Assembly: GCA_013397435.1 (NCBI GenBank)
Contig: VZRG01000291.1
Span: 346,104-410,103 of the forward strand
Reading direction: 5' to 3'
DNA from: Erythrocercus mccallii
Taxonomy: Eukaryota; Chordata; Aves; Passeriformes; Dicruridae
DNA length: 64,000 bases
Position numbers and translations under genes: made by a program. Below are positions 1 through 12,700 of this stretch, piece after piece. Every line of letters begins with the position of its first letter. Within the stretch, counting starts at the first letter, position 1. The notes beneath the pieces are model-generated. The model did no database searches. It saw only the letters and a list, made by a program, of their open reading frames with translations, and was not told the DNA's origin.

Positions 1-855
1 AATGCACAGAGAAGGTTTCTTATGGCTTCTGATTCTGCCCAATTTTTTCAATCTTATAGAAGACTGGAATACAAATTTGCAGTCCAGTTTGATCATGGGA
101 TAACACAGAGCTGCAGGGCTACATGTTCTTCCTTTTGTTCCAAAAGACCATCTTTGTGTGCTTAACCACTTGTTGACTTCCCATATGTGCCCTGCACCTA
201 GACCTGAACACGGATTTGGTTCACCCAACAATCCAAGCTCAATTCTAGTTCAGCCTGCACTGCAATAAAACTCTTTTACCTCCCATGTTCACCATCTGAT
301 GAGCTCGCTGTGCCTTTGATGACTCTTAAAGATGCTATGTGACATAAAGGCTGGTGTTTCTGAAACTACAATTGAAGAACTTAGATAATCTGTGCATTGA
401 TAAAAACAATTTTCTGATCTGTCCCATGCTACAGATTTTAGAGAAGCTGAAATAAGTTCCTCTCAGTAGAAGTGGACCTACTTCCACACTTCCAAGGAAC
501 TTACACACATATGAAGTCAGTTGGATCTTCCTCAGTATTTGAGAAATATCCATGGAAAATATGGCTGTGAAATAGGATTTAGTAAAGATAGGTTAACTGC
601 TGTCTGTTACGTAAAAATTTATTAATGAAGTACTATCTGAGTTTCTATGATGTATGCACCCCTCTTGATGAAAGGAGTACATTCTGTGGGTACAGTAAGT
701 TTCAATGATATTTAGGGTCATTGTCACATGAATTTTTAGGTTGAGCCATGTCAAAGGAGGATCACTGGACATGACAGACAAGATTAGAAAAACTGTCATA
801 GCTTTAGTTCTCTGGCATTTTTACAAGACACACTGCAGCTAGTAAAGACACTTAC
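1..855 (-). other. CCDC73: CCDC73 intron after exon 13 (partial)
   Basis: Noncoding. I see no repeat of a known family and no conserved frame. The short frames at 335-553 and 593-799 lack homology. Confidence 0.7.
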
Positions 856-987
856 CTGCAGGTTTTCCACTTGCTCGGAATGCTGATTTCCCTGAGGAGG
901 ATGATAATCTTCAAGATGTCTCTGAAGTCCTTTAAGGGAATTCAGCTCATTTTTAATAGTGTGTATTTCTCTTCTCATGTTTTCCTC
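856..987 (-). CDS. CCDC73: CCDC73 coding exon 13, residues 350-393 (last exon in window)
   Basis: A 132-base exon in phase 0, acceptor attacag|GAGGAA and donor CAG|gtaagt. It starts EENMRREIHTIKNELNSLKG, against human VEELNGEINEIKNELSSLKE, and then diverges (residues such as H-P-P-Q-G-N-Q), which suggests that the long coiled coil ends about here. The next exons and the stop codon lie to the left of the window. Confidence 0.9.
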
Positions 988-2486
988 CTGTAATAATTGC
1001 AAGTACACAGAGCACACAAACCCTTTACTGCATATTCAAATAGCTAAACCAGCATTTTTCGAAGGTAACAACAGCTTAGCAAATGCATCCTGAAAAGAAA
1101 GTATGTTAAGGAATTTCTTTCTACAAAGTAATTGAGCTCTTTCATTCAAACCAAAATTTTAACCACATTTCCATTACAGGTTATAGCTTTTACTAACTGG
1201 TTTGGGATTTTTTTTTCACCATTTACTGCTAGTAGCAATGCTCAAAAAAGGTGAGATTTGTATTTGTAGCTTTCTTCTTTTTTGGCTCAAATATAAATGT
1301 AATATTCAACATTCTTTCTCTACCTACATTGTCAAGAAATCACAACAGCAAATAATTTGCTTAGCACTTCTGTAAATAGCCTCAAGTATCCAATGCTCCC
1401 TTACTACATATGTGACAACTACATTTTTGTATTTAGAACCAACTGAATCGTCCAAACTACAACTTGTAAAAAGAACTGAAGGGCAATTTTACAGAAATAC
1501 CTCCACTTAATTTACAAAGATTTCCAGACCAGTGTTAACTTTAACCTTGATGATTTACTTTAGGAGACAAAATTTCTTCTTAGGCATAGCAGAAATGTGA
1601 AAAGGAATAACAGTTATCTTCTAAAGAATAGATGCAAATGATCCTGAGAAATAAGCAGGGAAAATTCCCATGTCTATAGAGGAAATTATGGAATCAAATT
1701 CTGCAAGGAATCAGGGAGATCAAATCTTCTCAGGGAACTGAGCATCAGAATAGTTCAGCTATTTTGTGGTCTCATGGTTGCAGTCATTCCCAGAGTGGCT
1801 GCACTCAAAGGAGTGAGCCTTCAACAACAGGGTTACAAGTACAAATTCACATTATTTCCCCACAGCTTCTCTGGAAATCTATCGACCAAAATCAAAACCT
1901 CTCTGGCAGTAGGTGCCAAGCACACAGAAATAAAAAAGACAGACTATTAAACAAATGCTGCTTAGAGTCTGGTTTCCACACATTAAGCAGATCTTGTCTT
2001 ATGGAAGTGGTATTAATCTTTCCTACATCTAAACATGCATTTATTATTGCAGACAATTTTTACAGCTACAATGTTTTGCTAATTGTTTTGGATTAAATAA
2101 TTACTGAAGTATTCTTTAAAAGTAATGAGGTAATAGAAAGTATGTCAAATATAGAAGACAAACTATTGTTTAGGTGTCCATAGAGGTGAGTTCACTAGGG
2201 GGATATACCAGACACACACCTCTTCTTATCCCCTTTCACCCTCAATCCACACTGAAGAATTCCTTTCAAACCAGAACTGCAGGAAGAGCACTGACCTTTT
2301 AGAGCACAGAAGTCAACCTAAATCTACCTTTAAAAAGTATTAATTTCTAGAAGTGTCTGTATTACTGGAGAGGACATTTTTATTGCATTATTTCTTTGAT
2401 ATTCTCTTGGCTTTTAGGAATTACCTGAAATGCTTGACTATTCCAAAAAACTTTTCATACTATAGCATTTAATTTAATAAACCTAC
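988..2486 (-). other. CCDC73: CCDC73 intron between exons 12 and 13
   Basis: AT-rich intron with nothing recognisable; the 110-codon plus-strand frame at 1,764-2,096 resembles no protein I know. Confidence 0.7.
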
Positions 2487-2597
2487 ATCATTTTTCCAAG
2501 TTCTTAGTGCCTTCTCATGCTCATTCTGAAGATTAAGGAACTTTTCTTCATTTTCCTTTGCCTTCTCCCTTTGCAGCTCATTATCTCTTTCAAGGGC
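2487..2597 (-). CDS. CCDC73: CCDC73 coding exon 12, residues 313-349
   Basis: A 111-base exon in phase 0, acceptor ttgcag|GCCCTT and donor GAT|gtaggt. It encodes ALERDNELQREKAKENEEK, then FLNLQNEHEKALRTWKND. Human has TLERDNELQREKVKENEEK and FLNLQNEHEKALGTWKRH, so conservation is very high. Charged coiled coil. Confidence 0.93.
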
Positions 2598-5500
2598 CTG
2601 CAATAAAATTAATTATCCAAAAAATAATCAATACCACATTAATGAATTTTGATGTGTTTTATGTTGCTTGGACCTTTGCTTCTAACATGCTGCAAGTGCC
2701 ATACAGATCAGTGATAATGTGCTATCTCAACAATAATTTTCATAAATTAACAGAAAGGTGCTTATAGTTTAGCTAACAGGAAACAGGGGGAGGTTATGAA
2801 AAAAGAAATGGCTATAAAAGGACATAAAAACACTTGCCATTATTCAGTTTCACTGCATAAGTTTTAATGTGCTGAAAAAGTAATATAAAGTCCAGAGACG
2901 AGAGATATGAAATGTAGCATAATCCAGAGCCACTGTACTTAAAGAAAAAACTACTGTATACTGACAGAAAAAAATTATAATCAAAGTTTCTCTGTCCTAA
3001 ATTGTTTATTAACCTCTCTTATAAACTATACAATCTTTACATTCCAAAACACATCTACTGCAACGTGAAGTATATATCTGATTATGCTTTAATTTATTTT
3101 TATTAGGTCACTGAAATAGGAGTTCATTGAAATAACAGTAATATTAGGTTTTATACTACCATAACTGTACTTGCAACGTTTTTGGGTTAACTCTTTCAGC
3201 TTTCCTGTGCTAAATTAAAGGAGTCTTGTGTAAATCAACAGCAACTTCACACACCTACCAGGTACTCCTGGAATTTTCATCCTATCATATTTCTATAGCA
3301 AACAATATGGAAGGTAAGACTCACTGCATTCCATTACCTGCTATGTAGATGACACAAATATATTTGATAATGTAAGCATAACTTTAATGCATGAAGCTGT
3401 ATGACCAGCTACATATTTATGATTCTGCTGAGCTTCTTTGAAAGTCCACTTGAAAAATGTTATGGAGGCAATACTCCCAACCAGTTCCTTTTTACTAAAT
3501 TTTTTAACCAAAAATGAGTCCACTTTTTGATTCACTTAGCACCAATTTTAAAATGTCTATGTTAATTTAGCTACATTGTTAATAAAATGATATTTTACAA
3601 GTACTAACACTAAGAAATTTCAAACCACCTTGCACTTTTGTACACGTGAGAACAGTTCTGCATAAGAATATAATGGATCTTGACAGGTTATGTATTTCAT
3701 AAAATGGGACAATTCAGCAACACAACAACCCCACTCTGATGTAGCATCTTTCATCCAGTTGTATAAACCAGGAGTGCAAGACCTCCTCTCTTTGATGAGC
3801 CTGCTCTTAACTCCAAGGATGCTTTTCCTTGCACCTGAAATGCAACCTCCTTGGTGATGGATTATTATAGTTATTCACAGCATAGCTCTTAGGGCAAAAT
3901 ATCAGAAGTAGCAGATGTATGGAATGGATCACATGTTAAAGCCAGTTGTAGAGGCAGGGGAATACCTGAATTCCTTGCATTCTCAAGGATTCTGTCATCT
4001 GTTAAAGAATTTTTTTTGAAAAGTTACATATTCAGCTCCTTATAAGTTCCATTTGATATTTAAAAATAATGCAAAAATGCAAAATAGGAAGCTAGCATTG
4101 TCTCGTTCCTTGGAATATCATGGTAATTGTATCAAACTGAAAAATAACGTCTATTTACATCAGTTTAAGTAGTGAAAGTTGAACCAAGAGCCTCTTATTG
4201 GTTATCCATGCCATCCATGTAACACCCATTTCATCTAAAGCATTTATGCCTGAAGTTACCTTTGAGGGCTGCACTGAAGCTTTGATGACCAGCAATGGTT
4301 TGTGCTGTAGTCAGAATAATAGAAAGCAGTAATACCATCCCAATGCCTAATATAAACAGACCCAAATCAGAGCAGGCTCTCATCAGAATTAGCATAATTG
4401 CAACCAGAAATCAATTTTTGGCCTGCACTGGCTGCAAAACAGAGGCTTGTCTTCCGTTCATACCGTAACAAGAAGAAAGCAAGCCATACTTGTAGACATT
4501 TATGTGCAGTCTTCAAAGAGAAGATTCACAGATACCATTTACTGTTCTAGCTGGAGCTTTAAGGCATACTATAAACTTTATCTAAGAAGGGAAACAATAG
4601 CTCAGAAATGCTATCAGAAAAAAGCACTTTAAAATACACTTGCTATTCAATAGTCCTGACACAAAGGACTAAAGGGTTCCCCTATTATGAAAGTCATCAT
4701 CAGTAAAGTTGCATATGAATTATCTTCAGCCTCCATTTTAATCTACAAAGCAATTCCAATTATCTTAAAAAATAAAAATAAAAAGCACATTACCTTCTTA
4801 CTTTAACAAAAACCAGGATTGCATGAATAGCAAGTAATCCAGCTATTTCACTGGACCCAATATACAAATAACAGAAGCTACATAAAATCATGCTACTTTA
4901 GGCAATTCTATAGCCAAAGGGTTATCCAGTTAATCTTTGTAAAAATGTTGCAGATACTTTAATTCCTAAGGAGATTTTAGCCACCTTCTGATGAAGAACA
5001 GAGCTCACCTTGTTTCATCAAAATACAGAAGTCCTATGTTTATATCGTGGCAGAAGGCAAACTACTTACACCTGTTAAGAGCAAAATCTTAGGGAAGTGA
5101 ATAATTTCAAATTAGCATAGAAGCATTTATTTAGAAACAAAAGTATATATTCACACTGGAAGTTCAATTTGAAATTAACTGAACTCCTAGTTCAAAACCT
5201 TGGCTTCAAAGAGTGGAATAGTTGTGGTTATGTCTGGGCAAACAGTAGATAATAATTTTTAATAGTCCAGCCAGTGGTTGTACCTGAACTCTGCATGGCA
5301 CTTCTGATGGGAATGGATATGACCTTAATCTTCAGTGCACTGACAGCTATTGAAATTGGAATCTGAACTGTTCTGAGCTGCTTTTACAAGCTGAAAGAGT
5401 GTCCTAGCGTTGTCTTCATGATGCTTGTATCCCCAGTCGTCTGTTCTGTTTATGCTGGACATTAAGTTCTGCACCTTTAAGACTGGTTCCGAAAGCGAAA

Positions 5501-6538
5501 GGGAGCAGAAGAAGCACCGAGTTTGTTTGCAGAAACTGCGCTCACTCCTCCGCATCCTTCTCACGAACTGCGTTGTCTGCAGCACAGACAGCGGGAGAGA
5601 GCTCTCCTTTGCTTTTAATTAGGTTTGTTGGTTTTTGGGGGTTTTTTTTGGTTAGCTGAGGCCAGAAGTTTTTTGGAACTGTTCAGCTATCGTTCGGTCC
5701 GGGAACACCAAGCTGCGCTGCAGCCTGGACAGCAGACCGAGCCCCGGAGAGACTGAGAGAAAGCCAAGGACACACCCACAGAAAAGACTCTCAACTACAG
5801 AAAGACTGCCTGAATTTGCCATCTCTTCAGAACAACGAGAAGTTTCATTGTTTAATGTTATTTATTTTTTCATGTTTGTGAGTACTTTGCTTGTTCAATA
5901 AACAATTTTTTATTCCACTTTTCTCGAAGGAAATGTATGTCTCCTGAACTGGTGGGAGGAGAGGCCGCTTAAATTTGCTTCTAAAGGAACCATTTCAAAA
6001 GTTGCATCCCTAAATTTGCCCTAAACCAAGCCAAGTTCCAAGGAACTGAGGAGTGCTGCAACTCCACACTCTCCAGTGTGACTACTTCTCATGTCTAGCA
6101 TAAATATGATGCCAGAAAACACAGCAAGAAAGGGCTAAAGATAATGCTCTTAGGCTCTCTGCTTTAATAAAACTGAGGACAAGCTCCAGCTATGAATGAA
6201 GATCTGAAATGTGAACTGTTGCCCAGAAATGTGTACATATATAAAAACTACAAGGAACAAAAGTCATAAAATAATTTGATTTCAGTATTTGAAAGCAAGC
6301 CTGTTCTGGTTTTGCCCTCTAGAAATGGCTGCTAAGAATGGCAACCATGATTTACTTTTGGGAGAGAAGAGGGAAAGCACAGCCCGCGCTTCAAGGTTCG
6401 TGCTGACAGTTAAGGAGCTGAGGGAGCAATGGAAGTGAGGTCAAAAGTTCTGAAAGGCACACAGATGTCTTTAACAGCCCAGGACTTAAAAAATACATAA
6501 CAGATAGTAACAGCTTGTCTAATCGAGAAAAATCTGAC
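2598..6538 (-). other. CCDC73: CCDC73 intron between exons 11 and 12
   Basis: Contains the solo LTR near 5.4-6.07 kb. The rest (2.6-5.3 kb) is AT-rich, with no feature I can name. Confidence 0.7.
5400..6065 (+). mobile_element. Solo LTR of an endogenous retrovirus (ERVL-like), approximate ends
   Basis: This stretch has the order of a bird retroviral LTR: a GC-richer U3/R part (ttcggtccgggaacacc), AATAAA at 5,897-5,902 followed by a T-rich cleavage region, then a U5-like part (tctcctgaactggtgggagg). I recognise the style as ERVL of birds but did not compare it with a library. There is no retroviral coding sequence on either side, so it is a solo LTR. It is antisense to CCDC73, in the intron between exons 12 and 11. 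I could not find clear TG...CA ends or a target duplication, so the limits are rough. Confidence 0.55.
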
Positions 6539-6643
6539 CTGATAGTCTTCTTTCAGTGCATTTAATTCACTTTCCATTCTAACATTCGTTTGTGTTATTC
6601 GCTGAAGCAGCTCCTGCACACACTGTAGAGAGCTGAGAATTTC
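6539..6643 (-). CDS. CCDC73: CCDC73 coding exon 11, residues 278-312
   Basis: A 105-base exon in phase 0. It encodes EILSSLQCVQELLQR, then ITQTNVRMESELNALKEDYQ; human has DIIISFQHMQQLLRQ and NTEMEAELKVLKENNQ. The acceptor aataag|GAAATT and the donor CAG|gtcaga are both weak by consensus; the donor has C at intron position 3. Homology places both ends clearly all the same. Confidence 0.9.
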
Positions 6644-9183
6644 CTTATTAATATAAACAGAATAGAAAATAATTAGCAAGATTTTGTTTCTGGAATTTAA
6701 ACATTAGATAATTTATGCCTTTGACTTCTTTTTCATGTTGGTGTTTCCAAAATCACGTCTGTAAAAAAGGTACTCCAAACTCAACATTGGGGAAAATCTG
6801 TAGGGAGAAATCAGAACAACACCCATTTTTTCTGACCTTTTACGACGAAGAAGTTAACATTATTATAAACTATTATAACATTCTTTTTCAGAACATTTTC
6901 CTATAATTAAAATGAAAACCATGCAATCTTTATACATTCTTCAGTGCAAATCTGGATAAAAATGTATCGAAACCAGCTCCATTGTGATTTCAATTCAGGA
7001 CAAACAGAATACCCTTATCTTACCATACCACAGGTCTGAAAAATATGGAAAATCCAAAAGAAATTATTCCATTAATGGATCACCCTAACATGAAATTATT
7101 CTATATCTCCTGAATTAAATCCTAATAGATGTGAACTACCACCCATTAGCTTTGCATCACATGGTACAGCTATATCATATTTTACTGTCAGGGTCTGAAC
7201 TTTTGTGGTACCTCCCTCAAGACTTGTAACAAGTATTGTTACTTCATGAAGGGGAAGCTGTAAAAAAAAGTCCCCCAAAGTGAGCTGATTTGAGTTGATG
7301 AAGGTGCCATGAGTGCTGCCATGAAGTGTGTTGCAGTCTGCTGGAAACTGAGCCATTTTCTACTGAACACTACAAAACACATTTCCAAAGTTTCAAAGAC
7401 AGAGTGAATGACCCAGACAAGCCAAACATCACCCCCTATGTAAGACCACTTACAGCAGTTACTAAAAGAAGACATGCACAAAAAAAACCCCCAAACCCTG
7501 AGCTTCAGGCAGAAAAGAATCTTAAATGTGCTCAGTTGCTTTGAAATATATTGAGAGAGGAACATATTATTAAAACAAAGTACTTTGATGTACTTGCAAA
7601 GTATTTTCAAATTATTCTAGTTTTGGTTCTACTGGATACACAGATACAGCTATGTAATAAAAATAAAATTAATAGAAATGTGTTATTCTTATTCCTTTTC
7701 ATGCATGTATAAATAACACTTTTTCACTGAAGCTTAAGTTATTTTTAGTTCAATTTTACAACCAGAAGACTGAACTGCAGAGCTGTGGAATGGCTTGGCC
7801 AGCGTTATCTGACACATCAGTTGCAGAATTGGCCACATCTTTTAAATCTAGGACAGTTTTCTCTCAAATAAACCAGATTGCTTCTCTGATACAGTTTAGT
7901 ACAATTCAGCTGTAATTTAGATAGTATTTCTAGCCCAAGTCCAAGAACCACTGAAGCCAACATTTCAGTTAATTGAGGTTAATTATTAATTATTAGTGCT
8001 CCACAACACAGAAATCCATGTCTTCTATCCCAAGCACTTGGAGTAAACATGAAGCTCCATCTCTGCACTAGAGCCCTCTCCAGACTATACCAAACCCCTC
8101 TCTATGTTCAAACTAACCTACCAAACAAACCCTAGTAATTCACACAGAACAAGAAAGAGACACAAACCAGAATCCTTCACTTAGATAACACATGGCAAAT
8201 ATGCATTGGAATTATGCTCCACACGTTTCCATAGAAATGCTTTTAGTGCGTTCAGGCCTGGGAGAGTAATGAGGCCTGAGTATGTCTCTCATTTTTTCCC
8301 CTGTGTTTATTGGCAAGCATTTTTAAAAAGCAAGCTCAAAATGCAAACAGGATTTTATAAACTGGAAGAGTGCTGCTGGATGAGTGCTCTATAGGCATGC
8401 CAGCACGATACTGCTCTTGTTCCTCCGTGGCACCAAGAATGATACACTTCTCTGACCTCTTTCCTTTTGTGAACAGCAGAGTGAAACTTCTGCAACTGTG
8501 CAACAAAAGGAAAACAAAACAACCACCTTTTCAGGCTTAATGTTCTGCAAAGCAGAGCATGTTGTTATTACAGGGAACAATTTTTTTTATTATTTTTTTT
8601 TTTGCTGCATTTGATACTTGACTCCACAGCCTTTTCTTAAAGAGAATTTTCTCTGGAACATACCTGAGTTAGCAGGAGAAGATAGTCCTAACTCTGTTCA
8701 GGGATGTAAAGGTGTTGCTTAACAGTCTAAATGTTTGTGTTCTGTATGGATGGAACATCATTTCCTTTATATACCATTGACACGTTATTCCTATTTTACC
8801 TGATTTCAACACCAACAGTGTTAGAATAGACTGTTGGCAACCAGAAAGCAGAACAGCAGCATATTATGCCAGACTTACAGCTCATTTATACTGAACCCAA
8901 ATGTAGGCAAGTGTTTCATGGGAGTACCAAATTTCTCCCGTCGGAATTCAAAGACAAGTTTTAAGACCTCGGAATAAAGTGTCAAACAATGGACTTTGTT
9001 CTGGTAATACTTTTTTCTAAAAACTGAGCAGTAAGATGCCAATAATGCCAATAATAAGGTATTTCTGAAGTGTAAACAATTAACTAGTTTTTGTAGCTTA
9101 GTACAATAAGAAACCTAAGTATGAAATATAGCACCTACATTCTCAAGTGATTTTTAAACAGCGAACCTGTATTAACAACTCAC
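6644..9183 (-). other. CCDC73: CCDC73 intron between exons 10 and 11
   Basis: Contains the FHA-like frame at 7.1-7.36 kb and a T-rich run near 8,581-8,602; otherwise nothing recognised. Confidence 0.7.
7096..7356 (-). pseudogene. Possible decayed retrocopy with an FHA-like motif
   Basis: An 86-codon frame sense to CCDC73, in the intron between exons 11 and 10. It contains STHGTFINSNQL, like the conserved S-x-H-G-T-F/Y-x-N motif of FHA domains, and further on a KLMGG followed by LLG. The order and spacing loosely recall PPP1R8 (NIPP1: STHGTF ... KMGG ... LLG), but the parts between hardly agree. It has no splice sites that suit the CCDC73 frame and no homologue in the human CCDC73 exon series. 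Chance is a real alternative. Confidence 0.2.
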
Positions 9184-9243
9184 CAGCTTTTCTTCTTTAA
9201 TGTGAGTGTTTTCTTCTTGAACTTTTTTACTGACTGCTGTCTC
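9184..9243 (-). CDS. CCDC73: CCDC73 coding exon 10, residues 258-277
   Basis: A 60-base exon in phase 0, acceptor tttaag|GAGACA after a T-rich tract and donor CTG|gtgagt. It encodes ETAVSKKVQEENTHIKEEKL, against human ELELNKKINEEITHIQEEKQ. Only about 350 bases of intron separate it from exon 9, the shortest intron in the visible gene. Confidence 0.9.
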
Positions 9244-9594
9244 CTTAAAAAAAGAAAAGAGCATGAAGAACAGTAAAAGACATTTAAATTTACTGTCTGT
9301 TTTCTTTAACAATATTGTATTAATGTGATCTAGTGAATCATCATGAGGCTATTTAAAGAAATTGAATTCTTTTTTAATGTCTTCTTACCCATTTCTTTAC
9401 TGTGAAATTATACTGATATTCATAGCACATTTATTTCCTTAGAAAAGGTTATAGTTGAAGTAGTTTAATTGTATTGTATATGCAATATAGTAGAAACGAA
9501 TCACTAATCTGTATCCATCAGAGATCATTGCCAGGAGGTTTGCTGAAGGAAGAACAGGAAATATTCACCAAAACTTTTTTAAAATCCAAAGTAC

Positions 9595-9723
9595 CATTCT
9601 GATTTTCTGTTGCAGTTCTTGAAACTGTTTTTCCTTCACTGCAAGATTGATGTTTTCTTCTCCCACCCTGTACTGAGACGTGACCTTGGACCTTATCAAG
9701 TCTGTAGTTACTTTCTTCAGTTC
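9595..9723 (-). CDS. CCDC73: CCDC73 coding exon 9, residues 215-257
   Basis: A 129-base exon in phase 0, acceptor gttaag|GAACTG and donor ATG|gtactt. It encodes ELKKVTTDLIRSKVTSQYR, then VGEENINLAVKEKQFQELQQ and K-I-R-M. This is the most strongly conserved block seen and was the first clue to the gene: human has ELKKVTTDLIKSKVTCQYK and GEENINLTIKEQKFQELQE. Coiled coil, interrupted around the GEENIN segment. Confidence 0.94.
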
Positions 9724-12700
9724 CTTAACACAGGAAACATGTATAAATAGTTCATCCAGTATAGGCATTGCAATTCAAAACAGAGACAAATCTTTTAAAC
9801 TATCCTGGTCATGCCCTACTTTGAAATAATGTATGGAAACAACAGAAAAAATTAGAGGTACTGAAATGTGTAAGACTGACTTACTAAACTTCAAACTTGT
9901 CACACGTGACTGAAAGTTTATTTTCTCAGGTAAAATGTTATTGTGCCAATTTTACTCTGTTTCAAGTACTTACTGAATAATTTTGTTATTTTCTCTTCCA
10001 AGAAGTATATTAGAGGTGGATATTGAGTTGGTACTGGTAAAATGCTCTTTACTCATTTATAAAATAGGAACTACTATTGTAACTACTGTGTACGTTCTTG
10101 GGAATGAGAAGGTAAAAAGGGGAAAACAGTGATTATCTGGTAAAAACAGGAACCGGCTATAAATTTGGAGGATCTTTGCTTTTCCTGAAACATTAATTAC
10201 TTAATCTCAAGAGAAGGCTAAATTAATTTTATATTAGAAGGTTCTACAACATGATACCTTTGATTTTATATTCTTTATCCTCTTTTAAATATTCTGCGGC
10301 ACTTTTTTTCCTTTTCTTTTTTTTAATCTGTTTTGTAACTAGTTTATTCAGAGCTCCTAGTGCAGCAAATAAACAGCGAATGCTTTGATCTCATTAAATT
10401 ACAACTTATAGTTCCTGGAGCCATAAATATTGTGCCCTTCTCTCCCCCTCCCCTCCCATCCTGGTGCAAGGTAGTCTGTTTAATATCGCTCTCTCCTTGA
10501 GCGCTCTGACGTTTACTCAGACAAACAGCAGAGGTTATGAATGCTGTTCACAGATAGCATCAAGAATTCTCCGTGATGCCATAGTGGTGAACCAAGCATG
10601 CAGAATGGTCAAAGTTTTATCTAACAACTAAGTTTGGTCTGTTTAACTTTTCTTCACAAAACTGGAATTTTGGTTATCACAGACAGAATTATCACAGGCC
10701 AGCTGTTTAACTGTTCTGGACAAAATCATAGAACAGTACAAAAGAAGAAAGGAAGATTACATTGTAGCTGAAATTCACAAAGTTTTATGGAAAATACAAG
10801 TATAGGAACAACTTTTAAATAAATCATTTTTTTTTGCTAGAGGCTTTATTTCTCACATATTTTAGCCATAAATAAATTGAAAATGATCTATTAAATCCTA
10901 AGTGTAATTGCAGAATCAATTACAGAAGTGAAAGCCAGAAATGCTTTACAATTATTCTATTCTGTATGCTAGTTAGGTTTTCCTCACCTTTTGCAATAAA
11001 GACATGTCTTAGGTGTACTGCTTTTACTAGAAGGCTCTGTAATGAATCATGCAAGGAGAGCTCCTGCTGTTAAGTGGCAGAAGGTGCAAGCAGCTCTAAC
11101 TTTGTGAAAGTGCAAAGGTGCACTGTGCCAGCCTGCACAGAGAAGCAGATGAATGGGACAGAGAGCACAGCTCACAGGCTGGGTGTCACACCAGCAGGTG
11201 CAAGAGCCTGCCATGGATCTGATGCCAGGTGTTTGCCAAAAGTCAGGCTTTATAGTGTATAGAAAAAACTTCTTTTGTCACGGGGAAAGTACAAGTCACA
11301 CGAAGGAAATCGTGCCCTTGAGGTAGAAAAGATGTATTTTCTTCTTTGCAATGGCAGGTGGGTGTGTACAATCCATCTGGAAGCAAACCCAATTCTGCTA
11401 ATACAAAGCTGTAGGCAGGAAAAACCAAAACCAGCAAACAGCCAGAACACAACACAAACTCCCAAAAACCCCCCACAAATGAAGCCACCAAAAATAATGG
11501 CAAAGTTTTTCATGGTAAGCGAAATCACAAGGTCTGTAGCAGCAAAAAGAATTAAAAAAATAATTTTCTACATACATACATGTATTTTCTTGTACTCTGA
11601 AATTGATTCAAATGTCACCCCAGAGTTTTTGCTTTTTGTTTTCTAGTAGCTTTCTCTCATTATCAAAATCACAAATAGTATCCAAAAATCTTAAAATATG
11701 TAGAATGTGGAAAATCATTTTATCATTTCTGGGGTGTGCTGAGAGAGAATGATAAGGCTTTCAACCCATTCCCTCAATCTGTTGCTAACAGCCAGTGCTT
11801 AGGGACATGCCTTCAAAAACTCTTCATGCTAGAGAAGTCAAGGGTGTTCCAAAATCCCAGTCCCACTCCTTAAACCCATTTTCCTTCTCTGAGCTGGTCT
11901 AAGCTAAAACTTCCACTTTTTTGGGTTTGGGGCTTTTTGGGGCTTGGGGTTTTTTTATGGTTTTGTTTTTTGTAAAATCTAGTTTTGTTCAATGCAAAAG
12001 ATTAATTCCGCTCTCCCTTGAGGTCACACAAATACATGTTCCAGCATAAAGAAGTGGTGTGGGACTGGAAAAGCAGCCAGCACAGGCAGATGCAACAACT
12101 TCCAAAGATTGATACCCTATGAAAACTTCACCTGTATTCAAAATTACACATATATCTGTTTGCTCTCTTGCTAGATTGCAGCAACTCTCTTGTAATCTTT
12201 TGGGTCTTGAGCAGCAGAGTTGGACAGAAACCTTTTTCTTGGCCAGATATCAATGCAAGCATTTTCACACTGGTTGAAAAGAATCCTACCACACTGAATA
12301 TCAAAATGTTCAAATCCAAAAACAAACATTACTGAGAGGAAATTTTGCCACAGTCCATTACATTACAATTTAGGAAGGAAGGACTTGAAGGAAGGAACTG
12401 GACTTGAAGCAGGCAACGTCAAGAGAAAATTACAACCTCTCTAAATAATATTTCTTTCCTGAAACACCGGAAGAGTAAACCTGTGCAGAACAGACCTCAA
12501 TTTCACTCAAGTTTACTGTTGCACATATTTAACACCCTCATAACACACTTGCAAATTCATTGAAATTGGAGATTAGTTTATTTTTATCCATAAATGTTAA
12601 ATAGCATTCACTAACTTCACATTCCCATTAAGAACAAATGTGTGAGATCATCCAGGTCTGAGTGAAAGTAATGGCTGTGATAAGAGCTGACAACCAAATT

